From the NCBI GenBank assembly GCA_019119045.1, contig DWXS01000074.1, forward strand, positions 1-64,000: a DNA stretch of 64,000 nt, in the 5' to 3' direction. Positions 11,042-20,430 of the stretch are shown here, in pieces. The position numbers and the translations under genes were made by a program. Position 1 is the stretch's first letter; the number at the start of each line of letters is the position of its first letter. The notes beneath the pieces were generated by a model that worked only from the letters and a program-made list of their open reading frames with translations, made no database searches and had not been told where the DNA came from. This stretch comes from Candidatus Mailhella merdavium. Its GTDB lineage: Bacteria; Desulfobacterota; Desulfovibrionia; Desulfovibrionales; Desulfovibrionaceae.

Positions 11042-13003
11042 TTAGGAGAAGCTATAGCTCATCCCTCCGCGTTTGAAAGGTTCCTCACTGTCTGCCCGGA
11101 TCATGGCCGCCACATCTTCCAGCGAACGGAAGCCGACGTTTTCTCCCGAGCGCAGGCGCACGTTGACGCCCTCCTCCTGCACTTCCCTGTCACCAACAAC
11201 AAGGATATAGGGAATTTTGGCAAGCTGGGCCTCACGAACCTTGAAGCCGAGCTTTTCGTTGCGAGTGTCCGTCTCGACGCGTACACCGAGTGCGGCGAGC
11301 TTTTCCTGGGCTTTTTTCACATATTCAAGCTGATCGTCGGTGACGTTGAGAATTCGGGCCTGCACAGGAGCAAGCCAGGTGGGGAATGCACCGGCATAGT
11401 GTTCCGTAAGGACGCCGATAAAGCGTTCCAAAGACCCGAGAATTGCTCTGTGAACCATGACGGGACGATGCCGCTCTCCATCCTGTCCCACATATTCGAG
11501 ATTGAAACGTTCGGGAAGCGTAAAGTCCACCTGAATGGTGGAAAGCTGCCACTCGCGACCGATGGCGTCAGTCACTTTAATATCTATCTTGGGACCGTAG
11601 AAAGCTCCGTCCCCTTCATTAATCTGATAGGGCTTGCCTTCTTTCTCCACCGCCTTGATCAGCGCGTTGGTAGCCAGTTCCCACGCTTCATCCGATCCTA
11701 TGCTGTCGTCAGGCCGGGTAGAAATGAAGATGCGGTAGGAAAAGCCGAACAAATCCATCAGATCGGCGGAAAGATGCATCACTCCGATGATTTCGTCTTC
11801 CAATTGTTCAGGCGTACAGAGAATATGCGCGTCATCCTGTGTGAACTGACGCACCCGCAGAAGACCATGCAGGGTACCGGATTTTTCATGACGATGCACA
11901 ACGCCCAGCTCAAAAAAACGCAAGGGCAGATCACGGTAGGAATGCAGGTGCTGATTGTAGATCAGCATATGCCCCACGCAGTTCATGGGCTTCACACCAT
12001 GGACATCGCCTTCAATCTCCGTGAAGTACATATTGGCGCGGTAATGATCGTAGTGACCGGATTTTTCCCACAGTTCCCGACGCAGGATCTGCGGCCCCTG
12101 CACCAGCTGATATCCTCTTTTCAGGTGTTCGCGACGCAGGAAGTCTTCCAGTATGGTACGCAGCAGCATTCCGCGCGGCAGCCAGAAAGACATGCCAGGA
12201 GCAACATCTTCATGGAAGCAGAACAGATCAAGCTCCTTGCCGAGCTTACGGTGATCGCGTCGCTTGGCTTCCTTAATCCGGTCGAGATATTCCTTGAGGG
12301 CTTTTTCATCCCCGAAAGCCGTGCCGTAGATACGGGAAAGCATGGGATTCTTTTCATCACCGCGCCAGTAGGCTCCCGCCACGGACAGCAGCTTGAAGGC
12401 CTTTGCCAGTCCGGTACGCGGCAGATGAGGCCCCCTGCACAAATCGAGAAAATCTCCGCAGCGATACAAAGACACGGTATCCGCGTCAATTCCTTCGATA
12501 ATTTCCGCTTTATATGTTTCGCCCATAGAGGAGAAGAGCTTTACAGCGTCGGCTCTGCTCATTTCCGAACGTTCAAAGGGAACGTCGGAAGCGACGATTT
12601 TCCGCATCTCTTCTTCAATGGCGGGCAAGTCTTCCACAGTAAAGGGACGCTTCACATCAAAATCATAATAGAAGCCGGAATCAATGGAAGGCCCGATAGT
12701 CACCTTTGCGTCGGGGAAAAGACGCTGAACGGCTGCCGCCATGATATGTGAAGTCGAGTGACGCAGAAGAGCCAGACCGTCCGGTTCATCGGCAAATACA
12801 GGCGCAACGGAACGCGCGCCTTCGGGCAGAGGAGAGGAAAGATCCAGCAGCTTCTCGCCGTCAGCGAGAGTTACCCGCGCGGCCAGAGCCGCCTTGAACT
12901 GCTTGCCAGAAAGACCGAGCTTCAGGGCTTCGCCACAGCTTGCTCCGGCGGAAACTTCCACGGAGCTGGAATCGCCCCCCGCGTTGATCACGGAAATCAG
13001 CAT
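11042..13003 (-). CDS. thrS: threonyl-tRNA synthetase
   Basis: TGS, editing and class II catalytic domains ([45 protein letters not shown]); start trimmed to [10 protein letters not shown]. Confidence 0.98.
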   Translation of the reverse strand: MLISVINAGGDSSSVEVSAGASCGEALKLGLSGKQFKAALAARVTLADGEKLLDLSSPLPEGARSVAPVFADEPDGLALLRHSTSHIMAAAVQRLFPDAKVTIGPSIDSGFYYDFDVKRPFTVEDLPAIEEEMRKIVASDVPFERSEMSRADAVKLFSSMGETYKAEIIEGIDADTVSLYRCGDFLDLCRGPHLPRTGLAKAFKLLSVAGAYWRGDEKNPMLSRIYGTAFGDEKALKEYLDRIKEAKRRDHRKLGKELDLFCFHEDVAPGMSFWLPRGMLLRTILEDFLRREHLKRGYQLVQGPQILRRELWEKSGHYDHYRANMYFTEIEGDVHGVKPMNCVGHMLIYNQHLHSYRDLPLRFFELGVVHRHEKSGTLHGLLRVRQFTQDDAHILCTPEQLEDEIIGVMHLSADLMDLFGFSYRIFISTRPDDSIGSDEAWELATNALIKAVEKEGKPYQINEGDGAFYGPKIDIKVTDAIGREWQLSTIQVDFTLPERFNLEYVGQDGERHRPVMVHRAILGSLERFIGVLTEHYAGAFPTWLAPVQARILNVTDDQLEYVKKAQEKLAALGVRVETDTRNEKLGFKVREAQLAKIPYILVVGDREVQEEGVNVRLRSGENVGFRSLEDVAAMIRADSEEPFKRGGMSYSFS

Positions 13004-13054
13004 GACATACTCCCCAAAAGCACAAAGCATATCCGCTCTGCGCATAAACCAAGA

Positions 13055-13079
13055 AAGGGGAGGCGCGAACCTCCCCCTT
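13055..13079 (-). terminator. GC-rich hairpin between tRNA-Val and thrS
   Basis: aaggggagg-N6-cctcccctt type inverted repeat followed by tttctt on the minus strand. Confidence 0.5.
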
Positions 13080-13094
13080 CCCAATGTCTTTTTA

Positions 13095-13170
13095 TGGTAG
13101 GCACGAGCAGACTTGAACTGCTGACCCCTTCCGTGTCAAGGAAGTGCTCTGCCACCTGAGCTACGCGCCT
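13095..13170 (-). tRNA. tRNA-Val (anticodon GAC), CCA encoded
   Basis: Reverse complement folds as a cloverleaf: acceptor AGGCGCG/CGUGCCU, anticodon loop UUGACAC, T-loop UUCAAGU, 3' ACCA. Confidence 0.97.
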
Positions 13171-13798
13171 GTACCGTTCGGTGAGAACCTCTTTTATTCG
13201 GCTCTGCGTCCTTCGTCAAGCATTTTTTACGGCAATATGAAATTTTCCGTTTTTCCGTCGGAACCATCGTGGGGCGCAGGAATTCGATCTCTCCGGATAT
13301 ACTTGCCTTATCGCTTGAAACATGAAACACACACTGTGCCGGAGATATTCGCGCCTTCCATCAATATGGGGGGGGGCTGAATGTCCGACAGGAAGTCTCG
13401 ACAATGTATGAAAAGCATACCCGGCTTATCTCTGACGGCTCTTCCCGCGACAACATTGAGCCCGTTTTTGCGGCCGACCGCGTCTTTCTTGTCGCTCCTT
13501 CTCTTCTCGAACGGCATGAGAAGAAAGCCTTTCGCCTGCCTTCATACTGCCCGGAAAGAGAAAAAGGAATCAACGTACCACGCACGCTCTGCGGAAAATG
13601 CCGCCTGCACGGCCGCGCCTGCTCCGTATGAGAACGCCCTGCCGCCTCAACCACGCTGCCTGCGCGCCTGTAACGAAGCGGGGGACAGGAACTTCCTGCG
13701 TTCACCTTTTCCCGGTCATACCAAGGAAAAAGGCCCGGGGACATGTTCCTCTTCCGTCTACCGCTCGGCATAAATAAAATCCATGTCTCGGAGGTTCC

Positions 13799-14488
13799 AT
13801 GTCACAACATCGAGCTATCATCAAAATCAACGAGGAGCTTTGCAACGGCTGCGGCGCCTGTCTTCCTTCCTGTGCCGAGGGCGCACTCCGGATCGAAGGC
13901 GGAAAATTGCGCCTGATTGCCGACAAACTGTGCGATGGTCTGGGAGCCTGCCTGGGTTCCTGCCCGCGAGGTGCGCTCAGCATCGAACAGCGCGAGGCCG
14001 ATCCTTTTGAAGAACCTGCATCTGCCCACGCCTGTCCTTCGGAACAGCCCGTCTCCGCGCCAGCACAGGCTCCCCGCGCCGTTTCCTCCGGCACGGGACA
14101 GAGCAACTGGCCCATCAAGCTGGCCCTTGTTCCTGCGGCGGCCCCCTTCCTGCACGGCGCGGAAATTTTTCTCACCGCAGACTGCGCACCGGGAGCCTGC
14201 ACGGACTTTCACTCACATTTTCAACATTCCGGCCCTCTGCTGCTCTGCTGCCCGAAACTTGAGCAGCGCGCGGAAATGATACAACGACTTGCCGCTCTGA
14301 TCCGCGAATCTGCCCCCGCCGCTTTCGTTGTCGTCCGCATGGAAGTCCCCTGCTGCGGTATTCCGGAAGTGCTGGCCGCCGCCCGGAAAGAATCGGGAAG
14401 CAATGTTCCCGTACGTGTCACGGTGCTGGATCGCTTCGGTCAGGAAGTATCGCCCCTCAACGGGCCGTCGCTGAAGCCGCTGCGCTGA
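13799..14488 (+). CDS. 2x[4Fe-4S] ferredoxin-domain protein with C-terminal cysteine-containing domain
   Basis: CNGCGACLPSCAEGAL and CDGLGACLGSCPRGAL; C-terminal LTADCAPGAC / LLLCCPKLE / VPCCG motifs; RBS ggaggt. Confidence 0.88.
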   Translation: MSQHRAIIKINEELCNGCGACLPSCAEGALRIEGGKLRLIADKLCDGLGACLGSCPRGALSIEQREADPFEEPASAHACPSEQPVSAPAQAPRAVSSGTGQSNWPIKLALVPAAAPFLHGAEIFLTADCAPGACTDFHSHFQHSGPLLLCCPKLEQRAEMIQRLAALIRESAPAAFVVVRMEVPCCGIPEVLAAARKESGSNVPVRVTVLDRFGQEVSPLNGPSLKPLR

Positions 14489-14556
14489 TTTTCTCCGTAT
14501 CCGGACGTTTAAGGAGCAACAGCCCCGCATCCTTTCCCCGTTACCGAAAAGGTACT

Positions 14557-14862
14557 GTGCTTATGGATTCATCCTCTTCCCTCCCCCCGAGACCTACTCC
14601 TGAAGTAGCACAACGTATCGAAGAACTGCTCCGCGAACAGCTCGCGGAACGCGGCGTCAACCCGGGAGCCCTTCTCCCCGAAGAAATTTCCCGTCATATG
14701 GAATGTCACATTGCGCAAGACAACAGCATGACGTATTTCTGGAAAGGGGAAGCAATACTGCATGTCATGCCGGAAATCCGTACGGATTCCGTACTCTGGC
14801 GCATGTTCACCCGGGACGACATGCCTGATATGCCCTCTCCGGATAGATCCCGGGAGGTCTGA
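14557..14862 (+). CDS. small hypothetical protein
   Basis: ORF in tandem with neighbouring genes, soluble composition; no family recognised. Confidence 0.6.
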   Translation: MLMDSSSSLPPRPTPEVAQRIEELLREQLAERGVNPGALLPEEISRHMECHIAQDNSMTYFWKGEAILHVMPEIRTDSVLWRMFTRDDMPDMPSPDRSREV

Positions 14863-14898
14863 TTCTCCATTATTAACCGAAACCAACAGGATCTTGTC

Positions 14899-15843
14899 AT
14901 GATACATGCGCTGCAATGTGTGGGGAACACACCTCTCATCCATCTGGAAAAACTATCCCGCGAATGCGGAGCGCAAGTTCATATCAAACTGGAAATGCGC
15001 AATCCCGGCGGCTCCATCAAGGATCGTGCGGCCAGAGCCTATATTGAAGACGCTTTCGCACGCGGTCGGCTTGCTCCGGGCGGAACCGTGGTAGAAGCCA
15101 CCAGCGGCAATCTCGGCATAGGTCTGGCCTTTGTTTGTGCGGCCCTGGATCTGCGTCTGATCCTGACCATGCCCGCATCGGCCAGCAAAGAAAGAATGAT
15201 TCTCCTGCGGGGCATGGGAGCGGAACTGATTCTGACGGATGCAAAACTCGGGATGCAGGGCGCGCTGGACAAGGCGGAAGAAATTCTGCGCACCACCCCG
15301 GGAGCCTTCTGGCCGCGCCAGTTTGACAATCCTGCCGGGCCTGCCGTCCACTATAAAACAACTGGACCGGAAATTGCCGCCGCGTGTCGAGAACAGGGGT
15401 TTGAACCCGCGGCCTTTACCGCCGGCGTAGGTTCCGGGGCAACGCTCTGCGGCACGGCAAAATATTTGAAGGAACACTATCCTTCCCTTTCCGCCTTTGC
15501 CGTTGAACCCGCAGAATCGCCTCTTCTTTCCGGCGGAAAGGCCGCGCCTCACGGCATTCAGGGCATCGGCGCGAATTTCGTACCAAAGGTGTATGATCCC
15601 TCCGTAGTCGACGGTGTGCTTGCCATTCCCACAGAAGAAGCGAAACAGACCGCCCGCCTTCTGCTCCAGCGTGAAGGCGTGAACGCCGGCATCTCTTCCG
15701 GGGCAAATCTGCGGGCCGCCATGCTGCTGGCAAGCCGTCCTGAATTCAAGGGAAAACACATTGTCACCATCGCCTGCGATACGGGCGAACGCTATCTTTC
15801 CACGGATCTCTTCCCCCATGACGACAATGGGGCGGCCCATTGA
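14899..15843 (+). CDS. cysM: cysteine synthase (CysM-type PLP enzyme)
   Basis: GNTPLIHLEKL, MRNPGGSIKDRAA (PLP Lys), TSGNLGIGLAF. Confidence 0.9.
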   Translation: MIHALQCVGNTPLIHLEKLSRECGAQVHIKLEMRNPGGSIKDRAARAYIEDAFARGRLAPGGTVVEATSGNLGIGLAFVCAALDLRLILTMPASASKERMILLRGMGAELILTDAKLGMQGALDKAEEILRTTPGAFWPRQFDNPAGPAVHYKTTGPEIAAACREQGFEPAAFTAGVGSGATLCGTAKYLKEHYPSLSAFAVEPAESPLLSGGKAAPHGIQGIGANFVPKVYDPSVVDGVLAIPTEEAKQTARLLLQREGVNAGISSGANLRAAMLLASRPEFKGKHIVTIACDTGERYLSTDLFPHDDNGAAH

Positions 15844-16820
15844 GGATACCCATGAACTGTGAAGAACCGCGTGCAATCACTCCTGTTCGGGTGACAGGCC
15901 TCGACGACGTCGCCTCCGCGCTGTGCCGACCGGAATCTCTGGATTCCGTATTGCACGGTACGCTGTGCGATGCTCCGCTGCCGGCTTATGACAAACTCAA
16001 GGAAATTCTCGACAGACTCAAGGCCGTACTTTTTCCCGGCTACTTCGGCCCTTCGCGCGTACACATGGAGTCTCTCCGCTACCATGTGACCGCCAATCTG
16101 GACTCGATTTATCGCCTGCTGGCCGAACAAATCCGACGCGGAGGCTGCTTTGCCGGAGCAGATTATACAAAAGACTGCCCGGGCTGCGAAACAACCTCCA
16201 TGGATATCGCCATGCGCTTCATGCGGAAGCTCCCCGAAATCAGAAGACTTCTGGCACTGGACGCTCAGGCTGCATACGAGGGAGATCCTGCCGCATCAAG
16301 CCCGGGAGAGACCATTTTCTGCTATCCTTCCATGCAGACCATGATCCACCACCGCATCGCTCATGAGCTTTATCTGCTGAAGGTGCCGGTCATTCCCCGC
16401 ATCATTGCCGAAATGGCCCATTCCGCAACAGGCATTGACATTCATCCCGGCGCCCACATCGGCGAGAACTTCTTCATCGACCACGGAACGGGCGTTGTCA
16501 TCGGCGAAACCTGCATCATCGGCAGGGGCTGCCGTCTCTATCAGGGAGTTACGCTCGGCGCGCTTTCCTTCCAGAAGGCGGACGACGGAACGCTGGTCAA
16601 GGGACTGCCTCGTCATCCCATTCTGGAAGATAATGTCACGGTGTATGCAGGAGCTTCCATTCTCGGACGTATCACCATCGGCGCAGGCTCAGTTATCGGG
16701 GGCAATGTCTGGCTGACCCGAAGCGTTCCTCCCGGCAGTAAAATCGTTCAGGCCAGCGGAGCAAAAGCCAAGCCCGGCGAGCTGCTCGGAAAAAAAACGG
16801 ATTCAGAAAATCCCGCATAA
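15840..16820 (+). CDS. cysE: serine O-acetyltransferase (long EpsC-type)
   Basis: Hexapeptide repeats GIDIHPGAHIGENFFIDHGTGVVIGETCIIG; overlaps the cysM stop. Confidence 0.92.
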   Translation: MRIPMNCEEPRAITPVRVTGLDDVASALCRPESLDSVLHGTLCDAPLPAYDKLKEILDRLKAVLFPGYFGPSRVHMESLRYHVTANLDSIYRLLAEQIRRGGCFAGADYTKDCPGCETTSMDIAMRFMRKLPEIRRLLALDAQAAYEGDPAASSPGETIFCYPSMQTMIHHRIAHELYLLKVPVIPRIIAEMAHSATGIDIHPGAHIGENFFIDHGTGVVIGETCIIGRGCRLYQGVTLGALSFQKADDGTLVKGLPRHPILEDNVTVYAGASILGRITIGAGSVIGGNVWLTRSVPPGSKIVQASGAKAKPGELLGKKTDSENPA

Positions 16821-16862
16821 ATACCTTCCGGCGGCGACCGGGAGGCTGCCGCCGGATCAAAA

Positions 16863-17396
16863 TCACACGGAACAAGAGCCTTCCGTTTTTTTTCTGCTCG
16901 AAGCTGCAAAGGCTATATTGTGTACGGTCAGGATTCCCAACAGACGAGTCCATGAACGCGCCAGCAGTTCTCGGCAATAACTCTTGTCCGGCCCTTCCGG
17001 ACTATTTTCTCCTATAATATCACTGCAGTGGATACTGCCCCATTTTTCTTCACACACGGAGCGGAACCAGTCCACAAACTCTTCCTGGACTATTTTGGCT
17101 TCCGGCATGGCTACCCCGTCCTCGGCGTCCGGCCCGACCAGATAGGAAAGGACGCAACAGCCCCCCGTAAGTATGCCGCAGGCATCGCCGCTCTGGCCTA
17201 TGCCATGACACAGCCCGGCCAGGGAGCGCACAAGATCGGGATTTTCCCGCCCCTGCGCTCCGAGAATGAGCAACGCGAGAATCTGACTGCAGCAAAATCC
17301 TTTTTGCGACAGGGTAAAAATAGCCCTTTCCAGCGGCTCCAGCGCATCCATACCCCGAACCTCTCCTTTACAGACTTGAGGGAAAAATCCTCCCAA
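16863..17396 (-). CDS. C_GCAxxG_C_C family redox protein (DVU_1555-like)
   Basis: GFCCSQILALLILGAQGRENPDLVRSLAGLCHGIGQSGDACGILTGGCCVLSYLVG; real start possibly an internal Met (MDALEPLERA). Confidence 0.8.
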   Translation of the reverse strand: MGGFFPQVCKGEVRGMDALEPLERAIFTLSQKGFCCSQILALLILGAQGRENPDLVRSLAGLCHGIGQSGDACGILTGGCCVLSYLVGPDAEDGVAMPEAKIVQEEFVDWFRSVCEEKWGSIHCSDIIGENSPEGPDKSYCRELLARSWTRLLGILTVHNIAFAASSRKKTEGSCSV

Positions 17397-17496
17397 CCTA
17401 TTCCTCTGCGCTCAAGTTGGACGCAGCACCGTCAATATTCCGCCAAAGAAAACAATCTCTCACAGGATACCCTTTATTTTCTTTGATATGTCTACA

Positions 17497-17513
17497 TTGG
17501 CACGTTTTATGCT
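17497..17513 (+). promoter_or_regulatory. sigma54 (-24/-12) promoter candidate
   Basis: ttGGcacgttttatGCt: TGGCACG plus GC at exact 10-nt spacing. Confidence 0.65.
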
Positions 17514-17587
17514 TTTCTCTGGTTGCGTCCGGATCTTTCCGCGTTTTACGTTTCTGAAATCAACCATCTCACCATTATAGAAAAAGC

Positions 17588-17848
17588 ATGTCTGTCGAAA
17601 AAAATCAAAAACAATATGGCCGGGACAGCTCTGCGGATATCTCCGCCCTGAATCTGATTTGCGCCGCTCCTTCCTTTGAAAAGGACGCACTTCTGTCCCG
17701 AACTCAAAAACGGCTTCTTCTCCTGAATGAGCCTGCAGACAGCTTTCAGCATGAAAAATGCAGGGATTTTTCCCCTCCTTTTTCCAGCCCTTCCATACCG
17801 GAGTTTCTGCTGGGCGTTCTTCCGGCTGCTTCACAAACGCTCCAGTAA
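17588..17848 (+). CDS. orphan 86-aa protein downstream of the sigma54-like promoter
   Basis: ORF begins about 65 nt after the predicted sigma54 start site; coding-like composition; no family recognised; weak RBS. Confidence 0.45.
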   Translation: MSVEKNQKQYGRDSSADISALNLICAAPSFEKDALLSRTQKRLLLLNEPADSFQHEKCRDFSPPFSSPSIPEFLLGVLPAASQTLQ

Positions 17849-18053
17849 ATATTGCTGAAGGGCGGCGTATTCGGGATACGGCTTGTCTTGCGACATCGCC
17901 ATTCGCCTTTCAGCCAATCTAGGGGCGTTCATTGCCCTCGCTGGACGCAAGCATGGCTGCCTCAAGAACATTCCGAACATTTTCATCCGAGACAGACTCG
18001 CCGGCATAAGAAGGCACGCTGCGGCGTGTCTGCATTGCCGTAAAAATATCCAT
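17831..18053 (-). pseudogene. nitroreductase-family remnant (N-terminal fragment only)
   Basis: MDIFTAMQTRRSVPSYAGESVSDENVRNVLEAAMLASSEGNERP then stop; nitroreductase N-terminal signature without the FMN-binding body; a possible short tail (LAERRMAMSQDKPYPEYAALQQYLLERL) follows in another frame. Confidence 0.55.
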
Positions 18054-18291
18054 CAGAGCATGTTTCCCGCTGGGGGAGTGCGGACTGCATATTGCTGGCG
18101 GCAAGTCCGGCAATGCGCAACGCGTCTCTTCTTCCCATGTTCATACTGTCACTCCTTGTCTATGCGCGCTCCCTGCTGTTGGGGACACGTTTTACATGGA
18201 GAGCATACTACAAAAACATGGGAAAAAATTTCTGAAGGGGCATTGAATAGCGCAGACAGAAAGATGAGACCAAGAGTATGCGCTTTTCCGT

Positions 18292-19383
18292 TTATGCTCC
18301 CGGGGAAGCGTCTCCGGGGCGATGGGGCATTTTTCCCTGCATTTTCCAGATCTGGGCAAGAATCGCGGCCACAGCCTTGTACAGATCCTCGGGAATGGGT
18401 TGTCCCACTTCCACCAGTTTATACAGACTCTGAGCCAGAGGACGATTTTCCCGAATGGGCACATGATGTTCGCGGGCAATGAGTTTAATCCGCTCTGCGA
18501 CCTTATTCATCCCTTTGGCAACGACCAGCGGCGCAGGGCATACGGTGGGATCATAGCGCAGCGCAACAGCATAATGGGTCGGGTTGGTGATGACAACATC
18601 GGCTCGGGGAACTTCCTTCATCATACGTTTTGCGATAAAGGCCATCATTTTGTGCCGCTGCTGCTGCTTGATTCTCGGATCGCCTTCTGCCTGCTTGCGT
18701 TCGTCCTTGACCTCTTCCTTCGTCATCTTGAGGTTTTCCTCATACTGGTATCGTGTCCAGATGAGATCCACCACGCCTATGACGACCATGGGAGCAAGGG
18801 TATACAGGGTCATCTGAAACCCCATATGCAACATATAGGCCCCGAGACCTGCCGCATTTTCGTAGTACAGCGGGAGAAAATTTTCTATTTCACTGCGTAT
18901 GAACGCATAGGGCACAAAGCCGATGACCGCCGCAAGCAGCGCGCTCTTTCCCAATCGCACAAAGGTCTGGAGAGAAAAAAAGACTCGCTTCAATCCGCTG
19001 ATGATATTCAGAAATTTAAATTTCGGCTTTAAAATTTTGGTCGACCACAGCTTACCCACCTGTATGCGCAGACAGACGAAGGAACCCAGTGCAAGCAGGA
19101 ACATGACCGGCAATACCATGATCGCACATTCTTTCACGGCCAGTGTGAAGAGCGTATAGGCACTTTCCTGGGTGACGGGCATGGTTGCCGCATTTGCGAA
19201 AAAATAGCGGAATACGCGGGATACATGCTCGACAATAACAGGAAAATACAGGTACATGCCAAGGACTCCCACCACAAGGGTGATGGTCTTGGTTATTTCC
19301 TGCGAGCGGGGAACGTTCCCCTCCTTGCGGGCCTTGTTACGCCTTTTGGGCGTTGCTTTTTCTGTTCTGCTGGTATCCTTCAT
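18292..19383 (-). CDS. flhB: flagellar biosynthesis protein FlhB
   Basis: EKATPKRRNKARKEGNVPRSQE N-terminus and NPTH autocleavage motif (VVITNPTHYAVALRYD). Confidence 0.97.
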   Translation of the reverse strand: MKDTSRTEKATPKRRNKARKEGNVPRSQEITKTITLVVGVLGMYLYFPVIVEHVSRVFRYFFANAATMPVTQESAYTLFTLAVKECAIMVLPVMFLLALGSFVCLRIQVGKLWSTKILKPKFKFLNIISGLKRVFFSLQTFVRLGKSALLAAVIGFVPYAFIRSEIENFLPLYYENAAGLGAYMLHMGFQMTLYTLAPMVVIGVVDLIWTRYQYEENLKMTKEEVKDERKQAEGDPRIKQQQRHKMMAFIAKRMMKEVPRADVVITNPTHYAVALRYDPTVCPAPLVVAKGMNKVAERIKLIAREHHVPIRENRPLAQSLYKLVEVGQPIPEDLYKAVAAILAQIWKMQGKMPHRPGDASPGA

Positions 19384-19393
19384 GTCTGTTTCC

Positions 19394-20185
19394 TCATCTT
19401 CCGGGCGGAGTCAACGCACGCAAAAGGTTGAGGAAAAGATCGTCGATGCCCAGCACGTACTGCCGCACATCTTCCGCCAGCATGGAAAAAATAAGAGAAA
19501 CAAAAATGAAGCCTACCGCGATTTTAATCGGGAAACCTACTTCCATGATATGAATCTGCGGCGCAGCTCTGGTCATGAGGGCCAGGCCAAGCTCTACAAG
19601 AAACAGGGAGGCCATGACCGGCCCGATGATTTTCAGGGCAAGGGAAAAGAGCATGGTACTCAGAGCCATAATCTGATGAAAAATGCCGTCCCCGAGGAAA
19701 AGCCCCCCCGCAGGAATGTAACGGAACGTCTGAGTAAAGGCATTAAAAAGATAAAGATGGCCGTCAAAACACAGGAATACAAGCAACGTCACCGTGTACA
19801 GAAGATGGGCAATGACACCGGTCTGATTGCCGCTGGAGGGATCGGCAAAGGTGATCATGCTGAAGCCCACCTGCATGGCAATCAATTCCCCGCCGGCCTG
19901 AACCCCCATGAAAAAAAAACGCAGCGCCAGTCCGAGAATAAGCCCCAGAACCACTTCCCCAAGCAGGATAAGCGCTATGTCGAAGGGATGGGCAGGCATC
20001 TGGGTGCCGGACAGGCTCACCGTCGGCCAGATGGCCATTGTCAGAACAAGGCAAAGGGCAGCCTTCCACTGTGCCGGTAACCCGTCCGTCTCAAATACGG
20101 GCAATACGAAAAGAACAAGGCTCACCCGCATGAAGGTGAGCAGGAAACTCAACATGGCGTTGGGATCAAAGTTGAAAAGATCCAT
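19394..20185 (-). CDS. fliR: flagellar biosynthesis protein FliR
   Basis: FliR/SpaR family multi-TM sequence (GELIAMQVGFSMITFADPSSGNQTGVIAHLLY); upstream of flhB. Confidence 0.95.
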   Translation of the reverse strand: MDLFNFDPNAMLSFLLTFMRVSLVLFVLPVFETDGLPAQWKAALCLVLTMAIWPTVSLSGTQMPAHPFDIALILLGEVVLGLILGLALRFFFMGVQAGGELIAMQVGFSMITFADPSSGNQTGVIAHLLYTVTLLVFLCFDGHLYLFNAFTQTFRYIPAGGLFLGDGIFHQIMALSTMLFSLALKIIGPVMASLFLVELGLALMTRAAPQIHIMEVGFPIKIAVGFIFVSLIFSMLAEDVRQYVLGIDDLFLNLLRALTPPGR

Positions 20186-20430
20186 AGTATCATCCCACGG
20201 CCGCACGCAAAAACACTCGCTCGAAATTCCTTGCGCCCGATGTTCAAGAACCGTTCTACAGACCGAGGTTCATGTTTTTTCTTTCCGGTGCGGAGTCTTC
20301 CCCCATGTGTTCCTCCGGTAGAATCCTTGTCCTACCGACAGTCGCTTCCCCGGAAATTTTCTTCAGGAGAAGGTAGCTCTCTGCTTTCCGGCTGTCAAAA
20401 GCGATCGGCCCGCCAGCCGCGCCGTCCGTT

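Noticed and set aside
11039-12751. 570-aa plus-strand ORF opposite thrS
   Set aside because: Antisense shadow of thrS.
13366-13378. Poly-G run (ggggggg) as a phase-variable tract
   Set aside because: Not inside or immediately upstream of a convincing gene; too short to claim slippage.
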